Notes: generated from the letters alone by a model not told the origin. A stretch of 11,126 bases of DNA from CAZTLI01 sp964614375 (GCA_964614375.1 CAZTLI010000155.1:1-11126), one strand, 5' to 3'. Numbered from the stretch's first letter, positions 1 to 7,566 are shown. Translations and numbers: made by a program.

Positions 1-98
1 CGCACAGGCGAACGCGCAGCCAAATCCGCCCGATAGACGATTTCGTTATACCATTTGGAAAAATCCTCGCTTTGAGGAGTCAATGCTTGCGAAGCCAT
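1..98 (-). CDS. proS: Prolyl-tRNA synthetase, archaeal/eukaryotic type (N-terminal 32 codons only, cut by window edge)
   Basis: This gene starts at the ATG at 98 and runs off the left edge. The visible 32 residues begin MASQALTPQSEDFSKWY and continue to a SPV segment. The pattern LTPQSxDFSxWYxxxxxxAxLAxxxPVR is the start of class II ProRS enzymes of the archaeal/eukaryotic type, as I recall it from Thermus thermophilus ProRS. The enzyme would charge tRNA-Pro with proline in the cytoplasm. A good ribosome binding site (AAGGA, 7-base spacer) precedes the ATG, and a perfect TATAAT lies about 50 bases upstream. The gene directly upstream is a complete bacterial-type ProRS, so the genome seems to hold both types in tandem. 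Only the N-terminus is visible, so domain content, completeness and activity cannot be judged. The identification rests on about 30 residues but the match is distinctive. Confidence 0.82.
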   Translation of the reverse strand, partial: MASQALTPQSEDFSKWYNEIVYRADLAARSPV

Positions 99-145
99 GC
101 AACTGTCCTTGCCTACAATTTCCGACACGCATTAATAAAGGCCGA

Positions 146-151
146 ATTATA
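146..151 (-). promoter_or_regulatory. Candidate -10 element of the second ProRS gene
   Basis: The minus strand reads TATAAT, a perfect -10 hexamer, about 50 bases before the ATG at 98. No convincing -35 hexamer lies 16 to 18 bases upstream. The spacer between the two ProRS genes (99-245, 147 bases) shows no clear terminator and no T-box motif. The second gene could therefore have its own promoter or be read through from the first. Confidence 0.35.
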
Positions 152-245
152 ACGATATTCCGCCTTCTATTCTATGCTTTCGTGATGGGTGTGATATGTA
201 GTTTTCCAGAGAACTGTCAGCGCCTATGAATAATGACGGTGCAGG

Positions 246-2009
246 TTAGCCTTCAAAAGCAACCGCCACGACGTGCGACTGGATCGCTGCTTGCAGTTGA
301 CTAATTTCGGCCTGCACCTGCGCTAGCACATCAGCCAGTGGTATCACGCTGCGTTCATCAATATCACGCCGCTTATACTCAGCGCCACCTTGTTCCAGTG
401 AGCGTTTGCTGACGGTCAAGCGGAGGGGTAAACCAATCAAGTCAGCATCATTGAACTTCACACCCGGACGCTCGTCGCGATCATCATAAAGCACTTCGAT
501 ACCTGCTGAATGCAGCGTGTTGTACAACGCATCGGCAGCAGATTCAGCACCACCCCCTTGTAAACCAACCAGATGAACCTGAAAGGGCGCGACAGAGATA
601 GGCCATTTGAGACCGTTGGGGTCATTAAAGTGCTCCGCAACACACGCCAGCAAGCGCCCCACGCCAATGCCATATGACCCCATCACGACAGGATGCGATT
701 GTCCTGCATTGTCCAGATATGTCGCACCCATCGCCGCACTGTAACGTGTGCCGAGCTTGAAAATATTACCGACCTCGACCCCCCGCACTTCGCGCAGCTT
801 TGCGCCACATCGCGGACAGCCATCCCCCTCCCGCGCAGATACCAGATCGCTCACAAGATCGTAGGTGTAATCACGACCTGCGTTCACATTCAGCAGGTGA
901 TAACCGTCTTCATTTGCGCCAGCGACCAGATTAGGCGATGCGACGACCGCCTCATCGACCACGATGAGGCAGTCTTTAACGCCAACAGGTGATCCATAAC
1001 CGGGCACAGCCCCAATCGCGCGGATTTCACCTTCTGTCGCGGGGCGCAGTGCTTTGGCCTTGATTGCATTGGTCAGTTTGAGTTCATTCAATTCCATATC
1101 CCCGCGCACCACCGCAAACACAAAACGGTCTTTGTCGCCATCATCACCTGCGATTGTCGCCATTAAAAACAACGCTTTAGCCGTCTGCGCCGTTGGGATG
1201 TTCAAGAATTCCGCCAGCGATTCAATCGTCTTCGTGTCTGGTGTCGCGACCCTGGTCATCGGCATCTGGTCTTGCTTTTGTGGCAGCACCTTTTGGAAAG
1301 TCGCCACTTCGCGATTGGCTTTGTAATCGCAATTATCACACAAAAGCAGCGTATCTTCCCCGATGGGCGTGAGGTACATATACTCGTGCGCCAGGCTGCC
1401 CCCCATCATCCCGGTGTCTGATGCGACAGAAATCACAGGCAGTCCACAGCGATGATAAATATTGAAATAGGCTTGATAATGGGCGCGATATTGTGTATCT
1501 AAACCGGCCTCATCGACATCCAGACTGTAGCTGTCTTTCATGGTGAATTCACGCACCCGAATCAGACCCGCGCGCGGACGTGGTTCATCGCGCCATTTCG
1601 TCTGAATCTGATACAGCAGCACCGGTAATTGACGGTAGGAGCTAATCTCTTTGCGTACCAGGTCAGTGATGACTTCTTCGTGGGTCATTGCGAGCACCAT
1701 ATCACGCCCACCTCTGTCTTGTAGGCGTGTCATCTCTGGCCCCACTGCATACCAGCGATTCGTCTCTTTCCAGATGTCCCCAGGGTGAACCACAGGCATC
1801 GTGATTTCCTGCCCGCCGATGGCATCCATCTCCTGCCGGATAATATCCTCTATTTTTTTGAGTGAACGCTGTGCTAAAGGCAAATATGAAAATATGCCCG
1901 CCGCTAACTGGCGGATAAATCCCGCCCGCAGCAGTAGTTGATGGCTAACAATATCGGTATCACCGGGCGCTTCACGCAGCGTCCGGCTAAATAACTGACT
2001 CATTCGCAT
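246..2009 (-). CDS. proS: Prolyl-tRNA synthetase, bacterial type with INS editing domain
   Basis: Class II aminoacyl-tRNA synthetase that activates proline with ATP and charges tRNA-Pro. I chose the ATG at 2009 (587 aa, close to the usual 570 or so). It follows GTGGAG with an 8-base spacer and lies just downstream of a candidate promoter; the frame stays open to 2135, but those extra 42 residues match nothing in the family. Landmarks (587-aa numbering): THEE at 109-112; motif 2 WRDEPRPR at 139-146 followed by REFTMKDSYS; CDNC at 224-227; an inserted YbaK-like INS domain at roughly 248-380, which in this family hydrolyses Ala-tRNA-Pro; CPRC at 398-401; motif 3 MGSYGIGVGR at 443-452; then the anticodon-binding domain. 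All expected core motifs are present. The gene lies divergent from ppk2 and directly upstream of a second, different ProRS gene. Confidence 0.95.
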   Translation of the reverse strand: MRMSQLFSRTLREAPGDTDIVSHQLLLRAGFIRQLAAGIFSYLPLAQRSLKKIEDIIRQEMDAIGGQEITMPVVHPGDIWKETNRWYAVGPEMTRLQDRGGRDMVLAMTHEEVITDLVRKEISSYRQLPVLLYQIQTKWRDEPRPRAGLIRVREFTMKDSYSLDVDEAGLDTQYRAHYQAYFNIYHRCGLPVISVASDTGMMGGSLAHEYMYLTPIGEDTLLLCDNCDYKANREVATFQKVLPQKQDQMPMTRVATPDTKTIESLAEFLNIPTAQTAKALFLMATIAGDDGDKDRFVFAVVRGDMELNELKLTNAIKAKALRPATEGEIRAIGAVPGYGSPVGVKDCLIVVDEAVVASPNLVAGANEDGYHLLNVNAGRDYTYDLVSDLVSAREGDGCPRCGAKLREVRGVEVGNIFKLGTRYSAAMGATYLDNAGQSHPVVMGSYGIGVGRLLACVAEHFNDPNGLKWPISVAPFQVHLVGLQGGGAESAADALYNTLHSAGIEVLYDDRDERPGVKFNDADLIGLPLRLTVSKRSLEQGGAEYKRRDIDERSVIPLADVLAQVQAEISQLQAAIQSHVVAVAFEG

Positions 2010-2017
2010 TGCAAAAT

Positions 2018-2023
2018 CTCCAC
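2018..2023 (-). promoter_or_regulatory. Ribosome binding site fixing the proS start
   Basis: The minus strand reads GTGGAG, 8 bases before the ATG at 2009. It supports that start over the in-frame ATG at 2135, which lies upstream of the candidate promoter, and over the ATG two codons downstream at 2003. Confidence 0.6.
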
Positions 2024-2045
2024 TTGTGTTGGGTGAATAAGGCTC

Positions 2046-2075
2046 ATTATGCACGAAACTTGTGAGATATAACAA
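2046..2075 (-). promoter_or_regulatory. Candidate sigma-70-type promoter of proS
   Basis: The minus strand has TTGTTA (2070-2075), an 18-base spacer, and CATAAT (2046-2051). These match the -35 consensus at 4 of 6 and the -10 consensus at 5 of 6. Transcription would start near 2039, giving a leader of about 30 bases before the proS ATG. It overlaps the candidate ppk2 promoter on the other strand. Confidence 0.4.
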
Positions 2076-2089
2076 GGATTGGGTATAGT
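2060..2089 (+). promoter_or_regulatory. Candidate sigma-70-type promoter of ppk2
   Basis: The plus strand has TTGTGA (2060-2065), an 18-base spacer, and TATAGT (2084-2089): 4 of 6 and 5 of 6 matches to consensus. The leader to the ppk2 ATG would be about 110 bases; I see no known riboswitch or strong hairpin in it. It overlaps the proS promoter candidate by 16 bases. Confidence 0.38.
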
Positions 2090-2205
2090 TAATCACATCC
2101 AATGTGAAAATTCCCGCCAGACATCCCCCATTCACTCTCCATCAAACGTTGTAACTTGGACTTTTCACTCCAATACGTTGAAAGCAGGTTGAAGGAGATT
2201 CTCGC

Positions 2206-3084
2206 ATGTCAAACAAAAAGAATAAAACCGCGCGTATGACTCAAAATGGGAAGTCATTGAAGAAAGACGTTGGCAACGATAAGAAAAAAACAAAACGGCT
2301 TTACAAACAGTTCTATGAGGAAGAATTGCAACGGCTTCAATTTGAATTGGTCAAACTGCAATACTGGATCAAAGAACATAACAGGCGGGTTATATTGCTA
2401 TTTGAAGGCCGTGACGCAGCCGGTAAAGGCGGTATCATCAAACGCATTATTGAACCACTGGATGCGCGCGGTGTGCGACTGGTCGCACTGGGTAAGCCAT
2501 CCGATGTGGAACGCACGCAATGGTACTTCCAGCGTTATGTCGCCCACTTGCCTTCGGCTGGCGAAATCGTCATCTTTGACCGCAGCTGGTACAATCGCTG
2601 TGGCGTTGAGCGGGTAATGGGATTCTGTAATGACGAGGAATACTGGGAATTCCTGCGCTCGTGTCCATTGTTCGAACGCATGCTTGTCCGTTCTGGCATT
2701 ATCCTGCTTAAATATTACCTATCGGTCAGTGACGAAGAACAAGAGCGCCGTTTCCAATCGCGCGCCAAAGACCCCACACGACGCTGGAAACTCAGCCCAA
2801 TGGATTTAGAAGCACGCAATCATTGGGTCGAATACTCCAAAGCCAAAGACATGATGCTGGAATATACGGATATTCCTGAAGCACGCTGGTATCAAGTCCA
2901 TTCGGACGATAAGCGGCGCGCGCGGCTGATTTGCATTCGACACATTTTAGATACAATTCCGTATGAGGATGCCATTCCAAAACCCATAAAACTACCGCCG
3001 CGCCCACCCGATGATAAAGACTATGCCCGTCCGCCGATAGACCGTCACATCTACCTCCCCGACCCTTATGCACACGTCGAATAG
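2206..3084 (+). CDS. ppk2: Polyphosphate kinase 2 (PPK2 family, class I-like)
   Basis: Transfers phosphate between inorganic polyphosphate and nucleotides in the cytoplasm. The 292-aa protein has a single PPK2 domain, as in the class I enzymes that mainly phosphorylate NDPs with polyphosphate. Landmarks: Walker A GRDAAGKG at 68-75; Walker B with IFDRSWYNR at 123-131 (Asp125); the lid region RRFQSRAKDPTRRWKLSP at 181-198; and the conserved SDDKRRAR at 233-240. The residue after ARL is Ile243, where I recall relatives usually having Asn. The first 31 residues hold ten lysines and two arginines and lie before the family's conserved part. They include an A7 run at 2284-2290. AAGGAG precedes the ATG, with 8 bases between GGAG and the start. 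Whether the enzyme favours ADP, GDP or AMP cannot be told from sequence alone. It is the only plus-strand gene here. Confidence 0.92.
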   Translation: MSNKKNKTARMTQNGKSLKKDVGNDKKKTKRLYKQFYEEELQRLQFELVKLQYWIKEHNRRVILLFEGRDAAGKGGIIKRIIEPLDARGVRLVALGKPSDVERTQWYFQRYVAHLPSAGEIVIFDRSWYNRCGVERVMGFCNDEEYWEFLRSCPLFERMLVRSGIILLKYYLSVSDEEQERRFQSRAKDPTRRWKLSPMDLEARNHWVEYSKAKDMMLEYTDIPEARWYQVHSDDKRRARLICIRHILDTIPYEDAIPKPIKLPPRPPDDKDYARPPIDRHIYLPDPYAHVE

Positions 3085-3085
3085 C

Positions 3086-3385
3086 TCACCAGTCGCGTCT
3101 ATGGTTGACATCAAGCTTATCCATAACCGCCTGTCCAAGATCAATATCGCTGATGCTGGCGAGCTGTAATAGATACAACATCACATCTGCCAGTTCGCTC
3201 GCTAAATCATCTTTGTTCGCGGCTGCATCGTCCCATTGAAAATGTTCCAGCACCTCACTGGCTTCTAGTACGAGTGAAACGGCGAGATTTTTGGGTGTTT
3301 GCGGTTTTGGTGAATCGGGCTGATACCACCCCTTACTCTCGACAAAGGTGTGCATCGCCATCTCCAGAGTTTTTAAATCCATCAT
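3086..3385 (-). CDS. MazG-like nucleotide pyrophosphohydrolase
   Basis: Small 99-aa all-helical enzyme of the MazG/RS21-C6 group, which cleaves (d)NTPs to NMP and pyrophosphate and is thought to clean up non-canonical nucleotides. The metal-binding signature ExxE-x19-ExxD is intact: Glu41 and Glu44 in LVLEASEVLEHFQW, Glu64 and Asp67 in ELADVMLYLLQLA. The C-terminal K-x3-N-x2-R pattern (Lys90, Asn94, Arg97) also fits. A single MazG domain of about 100 residues is the normal size for this group. AGGATAGG directly precedes two adjacent ATGs (3385 and 3382); spacing slightly favours the second. The gene ends 1 base from the end of ppk2, tail to tail. The exact substrate (dCTP, dUTP or a damaged nucleotide) is unknown. 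Confidence 0.88.
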   Translation of the reverse strand: MMDLKTLEMAMHTFVESKGWYQPDSPKPQTPKNLAVSLVLEASEVLEHFQWDDAAANKDDLASELADVMLYLLQLASISDIDLGQAVMDKLDVNHRRDW

Positions 3386-3405
3386 CCTATCCTACAAAAT
3401 CGAAA

Positions 3406-3429
3406 GAGCGCACTCTGTATCATGCGCCC
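3406..3429 (-). terminator. Possible weak terminator after the priming sugar transferase gene
   Basis: The minus strand can form a 7-base-pair stem (GGGCGCA with TGCGCTC, one G-U pair) around a 10-base loop, followed by TTTCGATTTTG. It sits between the stop of the sugar transferase gene (3457) and the start of the MazG-like gene (3385). The T run is interrupted, so termination may be partial. Confidence 0.35.
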
Positions 3430-3456
3430 TTCGTTATGAATGCGATTTAGTTGCGC

Positions 3457-5004
3457 TCAATACGCATTGGGATCTTTACGCAGGATTATCAGCATAAATG
3501 TCCGCAAGATGATTTTAATGTCCAGCCACAGTGACCAGTTTTCCACATACCATACATCATAGGTTGTGCGCTCCGCAATGGATGTGTCGCCACGCAGACC
3601 ATTGATTTGTGCCCAGCCGGTCATACCACCTTTTTCGCGATGCCGTTCCATATAACGCGGGATTTGCTTGCGGAACTCCTGGACATAAACCGGACGTTCA
3701 GGGCGCGGACCAACCAGGCTCATCTGCCCAAACAGGACATTGATGAGGTTAGGTATCTCGTCCCAGCTTGTCCGGCGCATAAAGCGTCCGACACGGGTTA
3801 CACGCGGGTCATTCTCGACTGTCCAACCCACACCTTCTGCTTCAGCATCAACAAACATGCTGCGGAATTTGATGATGTTGAGCGGTTTACCATCGAGGCT
3901 CATTCGCACCTGCGAATAGAAAACGGGGCCAGATGATTCGAGCCGTATCAATACGGCGGTTAGCAGCATCAACGGAGACAAAAATATCAACCCAAAGGCC
4001 GCACCAAAGAAATCGAGAGACCGCTTCAGACTGAGCTTCCAGCCACGCAGCGCAATATCTCGCACCGTCAGCATCGGTGTGCCCGCCAAATCATGGACGT
4101 TCAAATCACCCGCCATATATGCGAACAGGTCAGGATAGACCTTAATATCCACTTCTCCGCGCTGACACAACGTAATAAGTTCAACCAGTTCCGCACGCTT
4201 GGCTTCAGGCAAGGCAATAATCACCTGCTCGACACCGTATTCGTCGATGATGCGCGGCAAATCGGGGTAAGTGCCGAGTATGGGCACATTGCGGATTTTA
4301 TCTTTTGCTTTATCACCCTCATGCACCAGGCCGACCAATTCGTAACCGAGTTCGGGGCGATTGCGCGTCTTTTGCATAATGTCCCGTGCGAGGCGACCTG
4401 TGCCCACAATGAGCAGATTAGCCCGTCCAATGCCCCGACGATAGAGTAGCGTATAGACCTGACGGTAGAATTCGCGCCCCAGCGTGACAAGAATCATGCT
4501 GAACACCCACACATAGAAGAATAAAGAACGAGAATAATCGACTTCAAAAAGGGTGTTCTTGAAGAAAAATTCCTGCAAACCCAGTGCTAGCAGTGAGCCA
4601 ATCGTCACCACGCCCACAATCAAACGTATCTGATCGAGGCGGCTGGTCATCCGCGCTTGATGATACAAACGCTGTGAATAAAACATGATGATAACAATCA
4701 ACATATGCACACCCATCACCCCGGCATAATCGGCCAGTGAGGGGTACAATGCTGTTTCAGGCGGAATGGCAAAAAATGGCAGATTCAGGCGCGCCCAGTA
4801 ACCCACTACAAATGCCAGCGCCAGCAACACAGCATCCAGGCCAATAATGACTATATTGAGAATAGTTCGGACGCGGTGCTTGTGTTGTGCAGTAGCGGTG
4901 CGGTTTAGATACTGACCATTGGTGTTGATGGGTGGTGTATCTCGTTCCACAACTGCCGCCCGCCCTTCGCCAGCAGCGCCGTTAGAATCATGCTGTGCAA
5001 CCAT
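3457..5004 (-). CDS. Undecaprenyl-phosphate sugar phosphotransferase (polysaccharide priming enzyme, WcaJ/WbaP type)
   Basis: Membrane enzyme that moves a hexose-1-phosphate from a UDP-sugar to undecaprenyl phosphate, the first step of polysaccharide repeat-unit synthesis. In the 515-aa reading from the ATG at 5004: hydrophobic segments at about 49-70, 93-110, 127-143 and 161-176; a CoA_binding_3-like Rossmann domain from about 195 (LLIVGTGRLARDI) to 300; then the bacterial sugar transferase domain from 327, with its re-entrant hydrophobic helix at 331-354, KFRSM at 379-383, the Asp-Glu pair in TSWDE (412-416) and QMSLVGPRPE at 427-436. The start is uncertain: the frame is open back to an ATG at 5172, inside the GT2 gene; 5004 (ATG) and 4950 (GTG, 497 aa) both remain possible and neither has a strong ribosome binding site. 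Glucose is the likeliest sugar (TIGR03023-like architecture), but galactose cannot be excluded. Confidence 0.9.
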   Translation of the reverse strand: MVAQHDSNGAAGEGRAAVVERDTPPINTNGQYLNRTATAQHKHRVRTILNIVIIGLDAVLLALAFVVGYWARLNLPFFAIPPETALYPSLADYAGVMGVHMLIVIIMFYSQRLYHQARMTSRLDQIRLIVGVVTIGSLLALGLQEFFFKNTLFEVDYSRSLFFYVWVFSMILVTLGREFYRQVYTLLYRRGIGRANLLIVGTGRLARDIMQKTRNRPELGYELVGLVHEGDKAKDKIRNVPILGTYPDLPRIIDEYGVEQVIIALPEAKRAELVELITLCQRGEVDIKVYPDLFAYMAGDLNVHDLAGTPMLTVRDIALRGWKLSLKRSLDFFGAAFGLIFLSPLMLLTAVLIRLESSGPVFYSQVRMSLDGKPLNIIKFRSMFVDAEAEGVGWTVENDPRVTRVGRFMRRTSWDEIPNLINVLFGQMSLVGPRPERPVYVQEFRKQIPRYMERHREKGGMTGWAQINGLRGDTSIAERTTYDVWYVENWSLWLDIKIILRTFMLIILRKDPNAY

Positions 5005-5819
5005 AGGGGTGTCTGTGCCCGGTAATGTTTGCGGTAAAAGATGAGCATCGCTCTCCAAAACTCGAACTGAGCTGTCTTGCTTTTGCGGCTGGCGGCGCGT
5101 TTGATGTGTTTGACAACCACCTGTGGATGATACATCACCTTCCAGCCGCTTTTTTTGATGCGGTACGCCCAATCTAAGTCCTCTCCATACATAAAAAACA
5201 CGTCGTCCAACAGACCGACCTGTTCTATCGCTTCACGACGCACCTGCATATAGGCACCCACCACCGAATCAACTTCGATTTCGGTATCCGGGTCTGCAAA
5301 CGTCATGTTATAGCGACCAAAACGCGCACTCTTTGGGAAGGCTTTCGCCAGTCCCGCATAATGATAAAAACTCACTGCCGGGGTTGGGAAGCCACGACGA
5401 CAGGCTTTATCCAAACTGCCGTCTTCCAAAACCAGTTTGGGGCCAGCCACGCCGACATCAGGATGATTGTCCATATACTGCACCATCCGGCACAATCCAT
5501 CTGGCGGCAGTTCGGTGTCAGGATTCAGCAGCAGCGCATAGCGAGGCGCAGCTGCATCAACAGCGCCTGGGCCATGAAAACCCAGCTCACGCAATCCATG
5601 ATTGTTAGCCCGCGGATAGCCCTCATTATTGGCATTTACAATCAGAGTGGCCTGTGGGTAATTATTACGCACCATATCAGCACTATCGTCTGTCGAAGCA
5701 TTATCGACCACCACGACCTGATACGTGCATTCCCCGGCACTGGCAAACACCGTCTCAAGGCATTTACGCAGATAGTCACAGGTATTCCAATTGACAATGA
5801 CAATGCCTAAATCGGGCAT
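4905..5819 (-). CDS. Family 2 glycosyltransferase (WbbL/rhamnosyltransferase-like)
   Basis: Cytoplasmic or membrane-associated GT-A fold enzyme that adds a sugar from a nucleotide-sugar donor to a growing lipid-linked glycan. The 304-aa reading starts at the ATG at 5819, four bases after a very strong AAGAGGAGG; the upstream ATG at 5840 is less likely because that ribosome binding site lies inside the added codons. Landmarks: IVIVNWNT at 6-13, VDNASTDDS at 38-46, the metal-binding-type NPD at 99-101 in LLLNPDTELP, and the acceptor-side motif YGEDLDWAYRIKKSGW at 211-226. This layout is typical of the GT2 subgroup that contains rhamnosyl- and other deoxyhexosyl-transferases, but donor and acceptor cannot be named. 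The 3' end overlaps the start region of the priming transferase gene, suggesting translational coupling in one polysaccharide operon. Confidence 0.9.
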   Translation of the reverse strand: MPDLGIVIVNWNTCDYLRKCLETVFASAGECTYQVVVVDNASTDDSADMVRNNYPQATLIVNANNEGYPRANNHGLRELGFHGPGAVDAAAPRYALLLNPDTELPPDGLCRMVQYMDNHPDVGVAGPKLVLEDGSLDKACRRGFPTPAVSFYHYAGLAKAFPKSARFGRYNMTFADPDTEIEVDSVVGAYMQVRREAIEQVGLLDDVFFMYGEDLDWAYRIKKSGWKVMYHPQVVVKHIKRAASRKSKTAQFEFWRAMLIFYRKHYRAQTPLWLHSMILTALLAKGGRQLWNEIHHPSTPMVSI

Positions 5820-5823
5820 GAAT

Positions 5824-5832
5824 CCTCCTCTT
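5824..5832 (-). promoter_or_regulatory. Strong ribosome binding site fixing the GT2 start
   Basis: The minus strand reads AAGAGGAGG, 4 bases before the ATG at 5819. It is one of the longest anti-16S matches in the window and rules in 5819 over the ATG at 5840. Confidence 0.7.
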
Positions 5833-5841
5833 TCGCGCAAG

Positions 5842-5850
5842 ATTGTACCA
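5842..5850 (-). promoter_or_regulatory. Candidate extended -10 promoter before the GT2 gene
   Basis: The minus strand reads TGGTACAAT, an extended -10 (TGn plus TACAAT, 5 of 6). At 17-base spacing the -35 position holds GTGTAA, 3 of 6. It lies in the 79-base spacer between the GT39 stop and the GT2 start, so the last two genes of the cluster may have their own start site. The predicted start point (near 5835) leaves only just enough leader for the ribosome binding site. Confidence 0.3.
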
Positions 5851-5898
5851 CAAGCACCTCGATATTACACGTCGCTAACCTTGCGATTACGCTGCGCT

Positions 5899-7563
5899 TT
5901 ATTCAACCGCCGCGCAGCTTTGCTCAGTGAGGCAATAGATGACGAGTCCCGGATTATGCCAGTAACTCGCGGTATGCAGCGCCCAATCATAACCCAACCA
6001 TACTGGACGTTCAACCCGCGCGATTTCGATTAAATTTATAGCGCCCATGACCGTCACAAAACTCGCCGTATCATCAGGAATAAAGCGATTGTTATTGTGC
6101 AGCAGTGCGTCTGACACAATTACATAGTCAAAGCCTTCTGAGAGCAAACCACCCCAACTGCGTTCATCATAGGTAAACCCCTGTTCAACACGATAATCAG
6201 CGGCATCAAGGGGCACGTTATACGGCCCGCTTAAGTATATGCGCGACCCGTATGGTAAATGTTGATAAACCCACCGCTGGACAATTTCGCGTGTATCGGG
6301 CTGGTTAAACTGCCGCACGAGTTGCACGGACGCTGCCAGCGGGAAGCCTATTATTCCCACAACAACGATGACTTGTAACAGTCGTCTATTTGCCAGCCAT
6401 TGACGATAAAGCCACCCAATGCCAGAACCAGCCAGAATCGCAAACGCCGGGATAGCAGGTACAAGCAGTTGGTCAGCACCATTGGGGCGAACGGTTCGCA
6501 AAATCACGAGGCTGTAGGGCACAAGATAGGCTAATATAAGCAGCATGGCTAAAAGGGACGCATTCTGGCGTAAGAGCAGCTTTGAACGACTCCACCAAAC
6601 GTCTACGAAACCAACTAAAATCATGATTGCTGCCGGAATACCAATTCCGAATACAATCAGATACTGATATTCCATCAGCAGGCCCGTTTCCGGTGAGACT
6701 AAGCGCGCGCCTGCTTGACCAAACAAATATTGATTGCTGATGTAACGCACGTCATCCAAAAACTTTTGCGTATCAAAGATCACATGCGGCGTGGTGACGA
6801 TAAATGTCAGTGGAAACAGCAGCCACCCGCTGAACACAGTCCGCCAATGTTCCCGATTGCGATAGAGCAGCACCAATCCGGCGCAAAACACCACCAGACT
6901 CACCACCGCTGCATTATAACGATTGCCCGCCGCCAGTCCCGCACCTATGCCCGCAAGCAGAAATAAATAACGCTGGCTTTTGCCCTGTCGATATAAACTG
7001 CTGATACCCGCCCACAATGCGACAGTCGCAAATCCCGCCGCGAGGCTGCTCGTCGTCGCATAGTGACTATGCTGCACCAGCGGGAACGAGACCGCGACCA
7101 GTAATCCGACTGTCGCCGCTGCAAAACGCCCGGCTGTGCGTAACGTCAGTGCATAGGCCGCCGCCACCGCCAGCAGTCCCCCAAGTGCGGAATATGTCCG
7201 CCCAATGAGATACAGATGAAACGGCGCGTAACTGCGCCCGCTCAAGTTAGCACGCGCTTCGTGTGTCAATCCATTACCGGCATCGGTCAGAAAGAAGGTG
7301 ACGAAGTTTAAATTGATGAGGAAAGAGGGATTTTCAAAAAATTGCGGATTAAGTTGTCCGGTCAACACCATTCGCAGCGGACGGGTGATAAACAGGAATT
7401 CATCGGGATGGAGTGGCGTTTGTTCGTGGAGCATCTGCTGTGGATAGGTACTCTGTGAATACTCTGGATCGGGCTGCCCGAAATCTATGCCGACGAAGCG
7501 CAAACCCGCCGCGAACAATAACAGCGCGACGACATAAAACCAGTCCGCCCCACACAGCTTCAT
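5899..7563 (-). CDS. GT39/ArnT-like multi-span membrane glycosyltransferase
   Basis: Polytopic membrane protein of the GT-C superfamily (dolichyl-phosphate-mannose mannosyltransferase / ArnT-like), which uses a polyprenyl-phosphate sugar to glycosylate a target on the outer face of the membrane. Of 554 residues, about 11 segments look membrane-spanning (near 8-24, 125-141, 147-163, 175-190, 199-212, 217-234, 244-258, 302-321, 336-355, 366-385, 396-412). The first extracytoplasmic loop carries HPDEF at 52-56, the acidic catalytic position of this superfamily. After the last span comes a soluble tail of about 140 residues beginning near DTRE (423-426). The ATG follows the murE stop by 3 bases, with GAGGT in the last murE codons as a plausible ribosome binding site, so the two are probably translated in tandem. 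The substrate is unknown; a protein, lipid or wall glycan acceptor are all possible. Confidence 0.82.
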   Translation of the reverse strand: MKLCGADWFYVVALLLFAAGLRFVGIDFGQPDPEYSQSTYPQQMLHEQTPLHPDEFLFITRPLRMVLTGQLNPQFFENPSFLINLNFVTFFLTDAGNGLTHEARANLSGRSYAPFHLYLIGRTYSALGGLLAVAAAYALTLRTAGRFAAATVGLLVAVSFPLVQHSHYATTSSLAAGFATVALWAGISSLYRQGKSQRYLFLLAGIGAGLAAGNRYNAAVVSLVVFCAGLVLLYRNREHWRTVFSGWLLFPLTFIVTTPHVIFDTQKFLDDVRYISNQYLFGQAGARLVSPETGLLMEYQYLIVFGIGIPAAIMILVGFVDVWWSRSKLLLRQNASLLAMLLILAYLVPYSLVILRTVRPNGADQLLVPAIPAFAILAGSGIGWLYRQWLANRRLLQVIVVVGIIGFPLAASVQLVRQFNQPDTREIVQRWVYQHLPYGSRIYLSGPYNVPLDAADYRVEQGFTYDERSWGGLLSEGFDYVIVSDALLHNNNRFIPDDTASFVTVMGAINLIEIARVERPVWLGYDWALHTASYWHNPGLVIYCLTEQSCAAVE

Positions 7564-7566
7564 CGG

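Noticed and set aside
99..245. T-box leader or tRNA-like element between the two ProRS genes
   Set aside because: No T-box sequence (AGGGTGGNACCGCG-like) or cloverleaf could be found; only a -10 hexamer stands out.
2010..2135. In-frame 42-residue N-terminal extension of proS
   Set aside because: It lies upstream of a good ribosome binding site and covers the candidate promoter; the added residues match nothing in the ProRS family.
2010..2205. T-box or other riboswitch in the proS-ppk2 spacer
   Set aside because: The probable proS leader is only about 30 bases, too short for a T-box, and no conserved riboswitch core is visible on either strand.
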